Of a DNA stretch of 64,000 nt, positions 44,465-57,329 are shown one piece after another. The stretch's first letter is position 1; each line of letters begins with the position of its first letter. The notes under the pieces are model-generated. The model made no database searches, was not told where the DNA came from, and worked only from the letters and a program-made list of their open reading frames with translations. A program made the position numbers and the translations under genes. The DNA comes from Monodelphis domestica (taxonomy: Eukaryota > Chordata > Mammalia > Didelphimorphia > Didelphidae): assembly GCF_027887165.1 (NCBI RefSeq), contig NC_077235.1, positions 9,062,884-9,126,883 of the forward strand, read 5' to 3'.

Positions 44465-45378
44465 TATCAGTACTCAATATGTATGCACATATTGAGAAAC
44501 CATGAGAAAGGTTTCTTTCTAGCTGGTTGAAGTATTTTTTCCTTGGCTTGGTGGCTCTTGAATTTAGCTAGTATATTCCTGGAAGTTGTTATTTGAGGAT
44601 TTCTTTCTAGAGATAATCTATGAATTCTTTCAACTTCAGTTTTATTTTCTTGTTCAAGGATCTCTGGACAGTTATCTTTGATAATTTCTTGTAATAGGAC
44701 ATCGAAGGTTTTTTCTTGATCATGGCTTTCAGGTAGTCTAATAATTCTCATATTGTCTCTCCTAGGTCTATTTTCTAGGTCAATTATTTTTTCAGTAAGA
44801 TATTTCATGTTTTTACCTATTTTTCATTCTTTTGATTCTGCTTTATTGTTTCTTGATTTCTCATGAAATCATTAGTTTCTAGATGGTCATTTCTGATTTT
44901 TAAGGCCTGATTTTTCTCTGTCAGGGATTGATCAAATTCTAGCCGCAGGCTTAGTCTCAAGTTTTTTGTCTCACTGTATACCTAATCCAGTCAGGCACAC
45001 CCTTGATTGTCCTGTCTTGAAGCTCAAACCTGAGCTTTAAACAAAAAGATCAGTACTTAGTACTATCATGCATCCCAAAGTGTGAATTAAGTCCTTGTCC
45101 CAAGCCCTCACTAGTATTCCCTGGGCTGGGATTCTGGACTTTTCCACAGGTTTGAAATTTCAAAGGGTATGGGTTGGCTTCTACCTCTATTTGCTCAGGC
45201 AGGGTCTCAGGGTCTGGATGTTGGTTCAAGCATAGGTTCTCTAACCTTGAACAGCAGATGTGGATGGGAGTGTGTATCTTGCTCTTCCCTCCTTGCTACA
45301 TCTTCTTGCTGGGTTTGATCTTCTCTCACCCTGGTGCCCCAGATATTTGTTGCCTACCTTTTGGATTTTTCTTTTCTT
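44465..45378 (-). mobile_element. Older L1, ORF1 and 5' UTR part (continues at 53032-53175)
   Basis: The frame at 44808-44467 reads as the C-terminal half of L1 ORF1 (NRPRRDNMRIIRLPESH, then a KSHQAKEKIL nucleic-acid-binding region). The 5' UTR follows up to 45378, where a younger L1 splits it. It resumes at 53032 and ends near 53175 with CACTCCACCATCTTTGGATCC, the reversed L1 5' start. The 3' remainder is absent. Confidence 0.8.
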
Positions 45379-46866
45379 CTTTTAAAATTTTTTATTTCAT
45401 TTGGCCAATTTCAAACATTATTCCTTGCTTACAAAAATCATTTCTATTCTTCTCTTCCCTCTCCCCATCCCTCCCAGAGCCGACGTGCAATTACACTGTG
45501 TATTACCTGTGTCCTTGATCAAAACCCATTTCCATGTTGTTGGTGTTTGCATTAGGATGTTCATTTAGAGTCTACCTCCCCAGCCATATCCCCTTGACCC
45601 ATGTAATCATGTTGTTTTACTCCCACAGTTTTTCCTCTGAATGTGGATCGTGTTCTTTCTCATAGATTTCTCCGTGTTGTTCAGGATCACTGCATGGCCA
45701 CTAATGGAGAAGTCCATTACATTCAATTGTGCCACAGTGTGTCGGTCTCTGTGTAAAATGTTCTTCTGGTTCTGCTCCTTTCACTCTGTATCACTTCCTG
45801 GAGGTCCTTCCAGTTCACATGGAATTCCTCCACTTTATTACTCCTTTGAGCACAATATTATTCCATCACCAACATATACCACAATTTGTTCAGCCATTCC
45901 ACAGTTGAAGGGCAGTCCCTCATTTTCCAATTTTTTGCCACTACAAAGAGCGCAGCTATGAATATTCTTGTACAAGTCTTTTCCCTGATTACCTCTTTGG
46001 GGAACAAACCCAGCAGTGCTATGGCTGGATCAAAGGGCAGACAGTCTTTTAGTGCCCTTTGGGCATAGTTCCAAATTGCCTTCCAGAATGGTTGGATCAA
46101 TTCCCAACTCCACCAGCAATGCATGAATATCCTGACTTTGCCACATACCCTCCAGCATTCATTACTTTCATTTGCTGTCATGTTAGCCAATCTGCTAGGT
46201 GTGAGATGATACCTCAGAGTTGTTTGGATTTGCATCTCTCTGATTATAAGAGATTTAGAACACTTTTTCATGTGTTTATTAATAGTTTTTATTTCCTTAA
46301 CTGAAAATTGCCTATTCATGTCCCTTACCCATTTATCAATTGGAGAATGGCTTGATTTTTTTCGTATAATTGGATTAGCTCTTTATAAATTTGAGTAATA
46401 AGACCTTTGTCAGAGGTTTTTGTTATGAATATTTCCCAATTTGTTGCTTTCCTTCTAATTTTGGTTACATTGGTTTCATTTGTACAAAAACTTTTAAATT
46501 TGATGTAATAAAAATTATTTATTTTACATTTTGTGACTCCAAGTCTTTCTTGGTTTTAAAATCTTTCCTTTCCCAAAGATCTGACACGTATACTATTCTG
46601 TGTTCACATAATTTATTTATAGTTTCCTTCTTTATGTTCAAGTCATTCACCCATTCTGAGTTTCTTGGTGTAGGGTGTGAGGTGTTGATCCAAACCTAAT
46701 TTCTCCCATACTGTCTTCCAATTTTCCCAACAGTTTTTATCAAATAGTGGATTTTTGTCCCCAAAGTTGGGATCCTTGGACTTGTCATAGACTGTCTTGC
46801 TGAGGTCACTTACCCTAAGTCTATTCCACTGATCCTCCTTTCTGTCTCTTAGCCAGTACCAGATTG

Positions 46867-47066
46867 TTTTTTTAAACCCTTACCTTCTGTCTTAGAGTCA
46901 ATACTGTGTATTGGCTCCAAGGCAGAAGAGTGGTAAGGGCTAGGCAATGGGGGTCAAGTGACTTGCCCAAGGTCACACAGCTGGGAAATGTCTGAGGTCA
47001 AATTTGAACCTAGGACCTCCCGTCTCTAGGCCTGACTCTCAATCCACTGAGCTACCCAGCCACCCC
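46867..47066 (-). repeat. SINE1/WSINE1-type SINE inside the full-length L1
   Basis: A near-consensus reversed copy. Flanks TACCAGATTG (46857-46866) and TACCATATTG (47067-47076) form a 10-bp duplication with one mismatch. It is younger than the L1. Confidence 0.93.
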
Positions 47067-47626
47067 TACCATATTGGTTTGATGACCACTGCTTTATAGT
47101 ATAATTTGAGATCTGATACTGCAAGGTCACCTTCCTTTGCATTTTTTTCATTATTTCCCTGGATATCCTTGATCTTTTGTTCTTCCAAATGAACTTTGTT
47201 ATGGTATTTTTTTAATTCAGCAAAAAAGTTTCTTGGTAGTTCGATAGGTTTGGCTCTAAATAAGTAAATAAGTTTGGCTAGGATGATCATTTTTATTATG
47301 TTAGCTTGTCCTACCCATGAGCAGTTAATGTTTTTCCAATTGTTTAGATCTAGTTTTAATTGTGTGGAAAGTGTTTTGTAGTTGTGTTCATATAGTTCCT
47401 GTGTTTGTCTCGGCAGAAAGATTCCTAAGTATTTTATATTGTCTAGGGTGATTTTAAATGGAATTTCTCTTTCTAATTCTTGCTGCTGAGATGTGTTAGA
47501 AATATATAGAACTGCTGATGACTTATGTGGGTTTATTTTGTATCCTGCAACTTTGCTAAAGTTGTTGATTATTTCCACTAGCTTTTTAGTTGCTTCTCTA
47601 GGATTCTTTAAGTAGACCATCATATC

Positions 47627-48588
47627 TGCTGGGAGCCATCAGACCACAATGCCTTGACAGAGTCACGCATGGTAGCTGTGGAAGCCACAGAGTGGTCCTT
47701 GGAGAGATGTGATTGCCCATCCAACCCCCTTTACATGACCTCTTTCATCAGTGGCTCATCTATGAATTGACATGATTATTATTCCCCCTAGTCTCAAAAG
47801 AAATACTACAAGAGGAAAACACCTGTACCCTAATTCCCCAAAACACCACGAAAAGATCAGACCCTTAAACCCAGTCCCCAAAAGACTATCATGGGTTAAC
47901 TTTTATTTAGGTACATAGTTCCCAGAAAAACCACAGCTACAGGCCAAGCTCCCAAAACTTCCCCACTCATAGAAACCTATTCTCATGAAGCCAGCACACA
48001 AATCAATCATAGAGGCCCAAGTGATAGGTACAAGTGCATCAAGCTTCAGTATACCTCAGTGACTCAATTACACAAATCAGTAACTCAAAAACTCCTTAAA
48101 TAAGCCACAAGTCTAAATTTGAATTATGTTCCCAGTACCCCTCAGCCTCAATGATATGATTATTGAATTGTCTTTTAAGAACTGATGATTAATTATTCCA
48201 TTTTATTAAATGCAATAAGTAATTTTCCTTGATTGTTTGTAAACTCAATACTTCTCACAGGGCATTGAGAAAATTAAGCTACCTGTGATGCAATTATTTA
48301 TCTTGTGTGCAACCTTTATTCTGTCTTTAATCACAATACAAAAATATAGAATGTTAATCAAGTGATTTCTTAAAAGTTAATGTATCACTTTTCCAATAAT
48401 CTCTCTTTGATTTTGTCTGCCTGCATGCCAAGAAAATGGGTATAAAAATAAAGATCAGACATTGGGATGGTGGAGCAGCTTTTAGATGCAAAGCAATCCC
48501 ATGGCTGTTACGATTAAGCTGTCTTCTGTTTGTTATTTTTGGTGACTGATCATTCACCACCAGTCGGAAAACCCTGGAGTCGTGGGCA
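47627..48588 (+). mobile_element. Solo LTR, class-II (ERVK/IAP-like), perfect 6-bp TSD
   Basis: A 962-bp block interrupts L1 ORF2 exactly. It starts TGCTGGGAGCC, ends GTCGTGGGCA, and is flanked by CATATC at 47621-47626 and 48589-48594. A 6-bp duplication and TGYTGGGAGCC-like start are typical of betaretrovirus-like LTRs. TATAAAA (48441) overlapping AATAAA (48447) near the right end supports + orientation, opposite to the host L1. No internal viral sequence remains, so the provirus recombined to a solo LTR. The ORFs inside are chance frames. Confidence 0.88.
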
Positions 48589-51286
48589 CATATCATCAGG
48601 AAAGAGTGATAGCTTGGTCTCTCCATTGCCAATTTTAATACCTTCAATTTCTTTTTCTTCTCTAATTGCTACTGCTAGTGTTTCTAGTACAATGTTAAAT
48701 AATAGCAGTGATAATGGGCATCCTTGTTTCACACCTGATTTTATTGGGAATGTATCTAGTTTATCCCCATTGCAGATGATGTTGGCTGATGGTTTTAGAT
48801 AAATACTGTTTATTCTTTTTAGGAAAGGACCTTCTATTCCTATACTGTCTAGTGTTTTTAATAGGAATCAGTATTGTATTTTGTCAAAGCCTTTTTCTGC
48901 ATCTATTGAGATAATCATTTGATTTTTGTTGGTTTGCTTGTTGATATGGTCAATTATGTGGATGATTTTCCTAATATTGAACTATCCTTGCATTCCTGAT
49001 ATAAATCCCACCTGATCATAGTGAATAACCCTTGTGATGACTTGCTGGAGTCTTTTTGCTAGTATCCTATTTAAGATTTTTGCATCTATATTCGTTAAGG
49101 AGATTGGTCTGTAGTTTTCTTTCTCTGTTTTTGACCTGCCTGGCTTTGGAATCAGTACCATATTTGGGTCATAAAAGAAATTTGGTAGAACTCCCTGTTT
49201 GCTTATTATGTCAAATAGTTCGTATAGTATTGGGATTATCTGTTCTTTGAATGTTTGATAGAATTCTCTTGTGAATCCATCAGGCCCTGGGGATTTTTTC
49301 TTAGGGAGTTCTTTGATGGCTTGTTCAATTTCTTTTTCTGATATGGGATTATTTAAGAATTCTATGCCTTCTTCTGTTAATCTAGGCAATATATGTTTTT
49401 GTAAATATTCATCCATATCACCTACATTGGCATATTTATTGCCATATAATTGGGCAAAATAGTTTTTAATGATTGCCTTAATTTCCTTGTCATTGGAGGT
49501 GAGGTGTCCCTTTTCATCTCTGATACCGTTAATTTGGTTTTCTTCTTTCCTTTTTTTATTAGATTGACCAGTACTTTGTCTATTTTGTTCGTTTTTTCAA
49601 AATATCAGGTTCTAGTCTTATTTATTAGTTCAATAGTTCTTTCACTTTTGATTTTATTAATTTCTCCCTTAATTTTTAGGATGTCTAATTTAGTTTTCTG
49701 GGGATTTTTAATTTGGTCGTTTTCAAGTTTTTTGATTTGCATGTCCAATTCATTGACCTCTGCCTTCCCTAATTTGTTAATATATGAACTCAAGAATATA
49801 AATTTTACCCTGAGTACTGCTTTGGCTGCATTCCTTAGATTTTGAAAGGATATTTCATTATTGTCATTTTCTTCAATGAAATTATTAATTGTTTCTATGA
49901 TTTGTTCTCTATCTGATTTTGGAGAATTATATTATTTAATTTCTAATTAATTTTAGATTTGGCTCTCCATGTGCCCTTACTGATCATTATTTTTATTGAG
50001 TTATGATCTGAAAAGGTTGCATTCATTATTTCTGCTTTTCTGCATTTGTTTGCTATGTTTTTATGATCTCGTACATGGTTAATCTTTGTGAATGTACCAT
50101 GTGCTGGTGAAAAGAAAATGTATTCCTTTTTGTCCCTATTAATTTTCTCCCTATATCTATTAACTCTAATTTTTCTAGGATTTCTTTCACATCTTTTACT
50201 TCTTTCTTATTTATTTTTTTATTTGATTTATCTAAATTTGATAGTGGTAGGTTCAGGTCTCCCACTAGTATAGTTTTACTATCTATTTCCTCCTTCAATT
50301 CCACTGGTCTCTCCTTTAGAAATTTGGATGCTATGCCATTTGGTGCATACATGTTGATTACTGATATTTCCTCATCGTCTATACTCCCTTTTATCAGGAT
50401 GTATTTACCTTCCCTATCCCTTTTAATCAGATCTATTTTTACTTTGGCTTTGTCAGATATCATGATTGCAACTCATGCCTTCTTTCTGTCAGTTGAGGCC
50501 CAATAGGTTTTGGTCCAACCTTTAATTCTAGCCTTGTGGGTATCTACCCGCCTCAGGTGTGTTTCTTGTAGACAACATATGGTAGGATTTTGGATTCTAA
50601 TCCACTCTCCTATTTGTTTTCATTTTATGGGTGAGTTCATCCCATTCACGTTCAAAGTTATGATTGTCACTTGTGTATTCCCTAACGTTTTGATATTCTC
50701 TCCTAGTTCTGTCCTTTTCCCTTTTGCTATATTCTTTTAGACCAATGGTTTACTGTTAATCAATCCACCTAATGCCCTCCCTTAATATGCTTCCCTTTCT
50801 GGCCCCTCCCTTTTTGTTCCCTTCTTGTTTTCTTAGGGTCTGTTAAGTTCCCTCCTCCCTCTCTTTCCCTCCCTTTTTGTACTCCCTCTCCCCTACCCCA
50901 CCTTTGTTTTCCCTTCTCTTTTACCCTGTAGGATAAAATAGAATTCAAGACCCCAATGGATCTAGATGCTCTTCCCTCTCAGAACTGATTTCACTGAGAG
51001 TAAGGTTTAAGTATTACCTATTGGCACTCTCTTCCTCTCCTTCTTACATGAGTATTCTTCCCTTCCCCTTCCCATGTGTGTCTTTGTGTGATAAAGATTA
51101 TCCTATTTGTTTTATTTCTTCAAGTATCTCTTGGTACCATCTTTTATTCCCCCCTCCCTTTTTCTTTTTTTTTTTGCATATTATCTTATAGCTCTTAATG
51201 CCCCAGTATCTTCCTGTGAATGATTTTTCTAATTACTATAATAATGAATACAATTTTTGAGAGTTACAAATAACATTTCTTCCATA

Positions 51287-51300
51287 TATTTATATATATA

Positions 51301-51356
<56 letters not shown>
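51287..51356. repeat. (TA)n microsatellite in the L1 inter-ORF region
   Basis: A pure TA run of about 50 bases is preceded by a TG/TA mixed part. It lies between L1 ORF1 and ORF2. Confidence 0.95.
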
Positions 51357-51360
<4 letters not shown>

Positions 51361-51468
51361 GATCTAATTGTAGTCCTTAAAGAAGAGGGTTTGAATAAAA
51401 AACCATTTTTACCCTTTTCCCTCTCTTATTTACCTTTTTATGTTTCTCTTGATATTTGTGTTTGGATA

Positions 51469-52586
51469 TCAAAAGTTCCACTTAGTTCTGGTCTTTTCTT
51501 TACAAATACTTGGAAATCTTCTATTTTGTTGAATGCGCATTCTTTCCTCTGGAAGTATATAGTCAGTTTTGATGGATAGGTGATTTTTGGTTAAAGACCC
51601 AATTCTCTTGCCTTTCTGAATATCATGTTCCAGACCTTGTGGTCCTTTAGTGAGGAAGCTGCCAGGTCCTGTGGGATCCTGATTGGTGTTCCTTGGTATC
51701 TGAATTGTCTTTTTGGCTTCTTGTAGCATTTTCTCCTTAGCTTGTAAGCTCTGGAATTTGGCAATTACATTCCTGGGAGTTGTATTTTGGGGATTTAGTG
51801 TATAGGATATTCTATGAACTCTTTCAATGTCTATTTGTTCAAGAACATCAGGGCAGTTTTCTTGGATGATTTCTTGTAGTATGATGTCAAGATTTCTGTT
51901 TATTTCTGCCTTTTCAGGTAGACAATGATTCTCAAATTGTCTCTCCTTCCTCTGTTTTCCTGATATGTCACCTTGTCAGTGAGATATTTTATGTTTTCTT
52001 CTATTTTGTCAGTCTTTTGACTTTGCTTTATTAATTCTTGTTGTTTTACAAGATCATTGGTTTCCAGTTGCCCACTTCTGGTCCTTAGGGCCTGGTTTTC
52101 TGTTATAATCTTTTGGTTTTCTGCTATAATCTTTTGGATTTCCTTTTCAGTTTGGTCTATCCTGCTTTTCGTGGTTTTCAGCTGTTTTTCCAATTGGGAG
52201 TTCTTGTCCTTTAAACTGTTGTTTTCTCTTTGAACTGTTTCCCACTTTTCTTGCCAGAAGGCTTCCATACTTTTTGATAAGCTCCAATTTAAATTCTTCA
52301 AGAGCTTGTGGACAATTTCCATTTTGGGGGGAGATTTTGGCTTGCTTTGAATTTCCTCCTCTATTTCCTCTGTAGCCTGGGTTTTTCCTCCATAAAAATT
52401 TTTGAGGGTCAATGCCTTCTTTTTGTTTTTTTCTTGGAGGGTATTTGTAGATCCTGGGCACAATTTGTCATCATTGTGGAGGTTTTTCCTTCCCTTTTTC
52501 ATCAGAAATCTGAGTGAGACAGGCAGGCTCTCTATATATGGAGTTAAGGAGCAAGGATTTTGCCTGAGGCAAGCTCTCAAATCCAC
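51469..52586 (-). pseudogene. L1 ORF1 (RNA-binding protein) remnant of the full-length L1
   Basis: The frame 52586-51900 holds the N-terminus and a long coiled coil rich in K, E, Q and N, ending just after the RRDNLRII motif, where a frameshift occurs. The C-terminal nucleic-acid-binding part follows in other frames to 51469. In active L1s ORF1 makes a trimeric chaperone for element RNA. The frameshift removes that function. Confidence 0.85.
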
Positions 52587-53189
52587 AGTCTCTGCTGTTT
52601 GCTGCCCTTCTCTGCGGTACCTTTCTGAGAGTGCCCAAGGTCTGCTCTCCCCAGCCTGCTGGAGTTTCAGGTGTAGCTGCTCTCAAGGGTAGATCTTTGG
52701 TGGTCTTATCTCCCAAGGGTCTATCGATGCCCCTTGCTCACTCTAGAGGTGCCCCTCGCTCATTCGCTGATTCTGGCGTGCTCTGGCTCTGTAATTGGAG
52801 TGGGGGAGGGTAGATCAGCTCACATTTGGGTGGGAGCTTTTTCATCCCCTTATAGTGTGGAAATGCCCAAATCCCACATACCTTCAATTCTGCACCCTAC
52901 TGTAGAGCCCCTTCGTTCCTATGAATTTGGTTTTTTTTTTTTTGGTCTTTTGAGGTAGTCTATATCAGTGGGTACTGAGCAAAGGAAGAGTCCCACATCT
53001 AGACTGCCGCCATGCTTACCCAGAAGTCTTGGGATTTTCTTTTCTTGAAGTTTGTTTCACTCTCTTTTTTGGTTATTTCACTCCTGTATTTGTTTGGAAG
53101 TGATATTTTAATCTTGGTTGGGGAGGATTCTTATGGTGGCACAGAACTGCAGAGCATCACTCCACCATCTTTGGATCCAATATTTTTGG

Positions 53190-54185
53190 AAAATGTATGT
53201 GAAAAATTGTTATTGCACATAATTGGGAGAATAAAATATCTTCGAATATAAAAAGTTGTGTCTTTATTTTTGTACAGGTAGTTCCTTTCCCTTTTTTATT
53301 ATCACTTTGGGATACAGACCCAGTAGTAGTATTGCAGAATCAAAAGGGTATGCACGATTTTATAGCCCTTTGGGCATAGTTCCAAATTGCCTTCCAGAAT
53401 GGTTGGATCATTTCACAATTCCAACAATGCATTAGTGTCTCAATTTTGCCATATCCACTCCATCATTTACTACTTTCCTTTACTGCTGTATTGGCCAATA
53501 TAATAGGTTTGAGGTGATATACCTCAGAGTAGTTTTAATTTGCATTTTTCTAATCAATATTGATTTAGAACATTTTTTATGTGATTATTGATAGCTTTGA
53601 TTTTCTTCATCTGAAAATTGCTCGTTCATATCCTTTGACCATTTGTGATTTGGGGAATGGCTTGTATTCTTACAAATTTGACTTAGTTATGTATAAATTT
53701 GAGAAATTAGACTTTTATCAGAGACATTTATTATAATCCCCCCCAATTTGTCATTGTCCTTCTAATCTTGGTTACATAAGTCTTTTTTACAAAATCCTTT
53801 TAATTTAATATAATCAAAATTATTCATTTTACATCTTATAATGCTATTGATCTCTTGTTTGCTCATAAATTCTTCCCTTCTCCACAGATCTTCCAGGTAA
53901 ACTATTCTGTGTTCCCCTAATTTACTTATGGTATCACTCTTTTTATCTGAATGGGATATCCATTTTGACCCTATCTTGGTATAGGATTGCAATATTGGTC
54001 AATGCCTAGCTTCTGCCACACTGTTTTCCAATTTTCCCAGCAGTTTTTGTTAAAAAGTGAGTTCTTATTCCAAAAGTTGTGATCTTTGGGTTTATCAAAT
54101 ACTAGGTTGCTAAGGTATATTCCCTGTATATTGTGTATTTAACCTACTCAATTGATTTACCATTCTATTTCATAGCCAGATCCTT
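53190..54185 (-). mobile_element. Old L1 ORF2 C-terminal fragment
   Basis: Reversed blocks TATAGCCCTTTGGGCATAGTTCCAAATTGCC, CAGAATGGTTGGATCA, ACCTCAGAGTAGTTTTAATTTGCAT and CTGTTTTCCAATTTTCCCAGCAG match the same region of the 45379-53031 L1. The fragment is clearly older and more diverged. Confidence 0.85.
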
Positions 54186-54199
54186 CCTACCTTTTAAAA

Positions 54200-54375
54200 A
54201 GGTATCCAATAATAATAGCTGATATTTTGTTGTTCTTTCAAGTTTGCCAACTGCTCTACACACAACAATCCTTTTAGGGAATGGAGACTTGCCTGCAAAC
54301 CAATAGCTTATAGGTGTCAAAAGCAGATTCAAACCCAGGGCATTTTTGACTCTACATCTGACATCCTTAACAAGA
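54200..54375 (+). repeat. MIR/THER-type fragment
   Basis: AATAATAGCTGATATTTTG, TTTCAAGTTTGCCAACTGCTC and a diverged remainder in the order of the 3' half of a reversed THER/MIR element. Confidence 0.45.
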
Positions 54376-54403
54376 TGCTGCTCTCTTTCTTTTTTGGGGG
54401 GAG

Positions 54404-54608
54404 GTGGAGCAGCTGGGTACCTCAGTGGATTGAGAGCCAGGCTTAGAGACGGGAGGTCCTAGGTTCAAATGTGGCCTCAGACACTTCCCAGCTGTGTGAC
54501 CCTGGGCAAGTCACTTCACTCCCATTGCCTAACCCTTACCACTCTTCTGCCTTGGAACTAATACATAGTATTGATTCTAATGCAGAAGGTAAGGGTTTTT
54601 AAAAAAAA
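54404..54608 (+). repeat. SINE1/WSINE1-type SINE
   Basis: A near-consensus full copy from GGAGCAGCTGGGTACCTCAG to GAAGGTAAGGGTTTTTAAAAA. AAGATGCTGCT occurs on both sides, with extra T/G-rich bases between the left copy and the SINE. Confidence 0.9.
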
Positions 54609-55139
54609 GATGCTGCTTTGCCTTCCTTGAGCACTATAGCTTTTTCTAAAAACCTGGGTTAGTTTGTTCCAAACGAGGCTTTTCCCTTTCTTCATGTTTT
54701 CTTCTCCTATTTTTAAGCCTATTCCATTCTGTTTTGGGGTTTGAATTTTACCAGTGGCCCAAAACTGACCCTCACAGTTTATGAGCATCTATACCTTAGT
54801 TCAACAAACATCTTAGAAATTGGAGAGGCTATCTGAATCTAAGAACATCTGGGAATGTGATCTAGGAAAAGGAACTTGGGAATCAAGCAGCTAGACCACC
54901 ACCCACAGCTGCCCAAGACACATGCCCTTTTGGAAGAGGAAGAAGAAGAAAAGTATTTTCCTTTTTCATGTGATACCATCTCTTTCAGCTGTTGTAATAT
55001 GGTATTTATATCTTTTTTCTCTCTCTCTCTCTGACCACTCCTGCTTACTTTGCTGGTTTCTTATCCAAGCCCCCCTTAAATTCAGGTGCCCTCTAAGTTT
55101 CTCTCAGGTTTCCAGGAGTCTTTACTTGGCCCTATGTTT

Positions 55140-55345
55140 CCCTTTTTCATCAGTGGCATGGTTAAAGGCACGAATGTGTCATGTTTTATCAAGTTTGCCA
55201 GTGACAGGAAACTAGTAGGGCTAGTTAACATATTGAATTACAGGGCCAGGATCCAAAAACACCTGAACAAGTCTAGAATATTGGGCTCTGCATTGAGTAG
55301 GATGAAGTTTCATAGGGGTGAATATAAATTCTTTAATTTGAACAA
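55140..55345 (+). repeat. CR1/L3-type LINE, reverse-transcriptase catalytic region
   Basis: ATCAAGTTTGCCAGTGACAGGAAACT corresponds to the FADDTKL-type catalytic box (second Asp retained, first changed). CAGGATCCAAAAACACCTGAACAAGTCTAGAATATTGGGC follows in CR1/L3 order. Confidence 0.6.
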
Positions 55346-55801
55346 GTAATTTAGCCTCTTTGGAACTGACAGAGTTCTAGTCCTCTATTTTCAACTTTTT
55401 CCTGAACATCTTTTACTTGGATGTCTCACCAGCATCTCAAAATCAACATATTTAAAAATGACTCTCCTAATAATTGGTAACACTGAAATTCTCTTTTTGC
55501 CCTTTTCTTTCTCACCTCTGCCCTTTTCCAATATAACTCCCTTAGTTGTCTTCTTTTTGTCTTCATTGGTGAGCAAATTGCAAATTACACTCTGGCCTCA
55601 AGTTTCTTTCACTTTTTACGTCCTTTTCAAGGTGTCTAGCTGAAGAGTTTCTATCTATGGGATTAAGCCATCACTAGGTAGTTTTTGCTTGTATGATTTA
55701 ATACTTTTCTTTGACTAAGGGTAGAAAATTTCATAGGCCTGAAATAACTAAGTGCCTTGTTTTGGGAGCCAGTAGCATATGTGCCAGGGGAATAGAGCAG
55801 A

Positions 55802-55802
<1 letters not shown>

Positions 55803-55857
<55 letters not shown>
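55803..55857. repeat. (ATCT)n microsatellite
   Basis: About 13 uninterrupted tetranucleotide units, directly visible. Confidence 0.98.
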
Positions 55858-55859
<2 letters not shown>

Positions 55860-55860
<1 letters not shown>

Positions 55861-57320
55861 GGAAAAACTATATCCCAAAGCACACCATCTATTAGTTTAG
55901 TATCCACAATGGAGTTTGTAATTACATTCAAGATTTTATAAAATTTAAAAGGTTCTTAATATGCCTTTATAAAATCATGCTAGAGATCTTGTCCAAGAGT
56001 GAGACTGAGTCTTTGGAGTTGACCAATTGAATTTCAGTGACTTTAGGCTATTGAGGTAGAATATTGTGGGGTAACCTTCTGAATTGTTAAGACAGAGAGG
56101 GCTGAGTTAGTCAGATGACTTGTAACCTCTCTCCTCTTGTGATTATATTGGCATAATGCTGGCAACATCGAGAGTTTGTCCAACTTTCTCTCAGCATCTG
56201 ATGCTGCTGAGCCACAGGGGTCTGCTGCTCAGTTTGCCTGGTAAATAAATTGAGGACAGATGAGATATGTATGGCCAACTCCAACAGACCTTTCTCTGCT
56301 TCCCATTCATCCGTGTGTAATCTCTCAGGCTGTCCCTGCTAGAGGTAGCCAGTTGCTGGCTGCACTTTATGTTTCTTCCTTTCTCTGTCTCCCTTCTAAT
56401 AGAAAAAGCCATGATAGGATTTGGGGAACGATGGGTCATAAATCTTTGAAGTTATTTACTGTATGAATTCAATGGTGAATTTAAATTTCCTCTTCTTTCT
56501 TTTAAAAGAAGGGTGGAACTTGATCTGTTTCTTTTTGTTACTTTTCACTTATGTTACTCTTGATTTGTTTCCTGTGGGCTAAGTTCCGTACTTCTATTTT
56601 ACTTGGTACATTGTCACATAATATTCCCTATTTCACTGCTGTCTTATCTGGGGGACATATTCATCCTTTGGGTTGCCAAATATGTGAGGAATACTGAGAT
56701 GTTATTAAGCATTTTGGATTTTGGATAGAAAAGGTGCTAAAGTGTTTTTCTTGACAATGTGGGAAATTGTGACTCAAAAGCTGCAGTTATTCTTTACTAT
56801 GTGATTGTAAGGATTCACATATCTTTGAAGCTGCAGGGTCATAGGGATGAAGATGAGAGGAATCCTAATAAAGCTGGGCATTTATTCTAACTGTGGTTTT
56901 GTGCAGTAAATTCAGTTCCAAAAATTTGTCTCAATCCCATTTTTTGTGTGGGTTGAATCATTTAAGATATACTTGAGGGTGGGGGACAGTGGAGGCTATG
57001 TAGCATTATGGAGAGAGAATAGAACTTGGAGCTCTGCCATGCCATCCTCTGATGTTATGTAAAAATGTAGGGGACAATGAAAGGAAAATACAGACAAACA
57101 TGGCAGGGGGGAGAACAAAAATGGCTAGGTTTTGTTTATTCTTTGTTCTAAAGGATGGCTTAATAAGTAGGGGTGGAGGAGTGAGGCGATGAAGGTTATT
57201 TAACAAAAAAGAATTTAATTTTTAAAAAATGCAGTTTTTCAGAGGTTGCTCTTATTGGTTCAGTTATAAGTAGGACATTTTCTTTTTGTTTTCTTTGAAC
57301 ATGTTGAGCCCTGTGATGCT
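55860..57320. other. Intronic sequence without recognised features
   Basis: No repeat signature or exon-like frame was found. It is one of the longer apparently unique stretches. Confidence 0.4.
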
Positions 57321-57329
57321 AGCTAGGCA

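Larger units (their letters stand above)
46050..50700 (-). pseudogene. L1 ORF2 (endonuclease and reverse transcriptase) remnant
   Basis: Endonuclease segments are seen at 50650-50053 (ITLNVNG, QETHL, NMYAPNG, VGDLN). The RT domain opens at 49416-48982 with [13 protein letters not shown] and [14 protein letters not shown]. At 48732-48550 it reads [17 protein letters not shown] and a catalytic box as FPDDM. The C-terminal part is at 47623-47066. Stops, frameshifts, the LTR (47627-48588) and a SINE (46867-47066) break it. Confidence 0.88.
45379..53031 (-). mobile_element. Full-length L1, inactivated, carrying a SINE and an LTR
   Basis: On the minus strand: 5' UTR from 53031 (CTTCTGGGTAAGCATGGCGGC) to about 52590; ORF1 52586 to about 51470; an inter-ORF segment with a (TA)n tract; ORF2 from about 50700 to 46050; and a 3' UTR ending in a T-run at 45379. 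Duplications GGATTTTTCTTTTCTT (45363-45378) and GGATTTTCTTTTCTT (53032-53046) flank it, apart from one T. Without the SINE and LTR the element is about 6.5 kb, near the usual L1 length. Confidence 0.9.

Noticed and set aside
47627..48588. Candidate alternative exon inside the L1
   Set aside because: Its exact boundaries, TG...CA ends and 6-bp duplication explain it as a solo LTR.
55800..55860. Possible CRISPR-like or regulatory direct repeats
   Set aside because: It is a plain tetranucleotide microsatellite in a eukaryotic intron.
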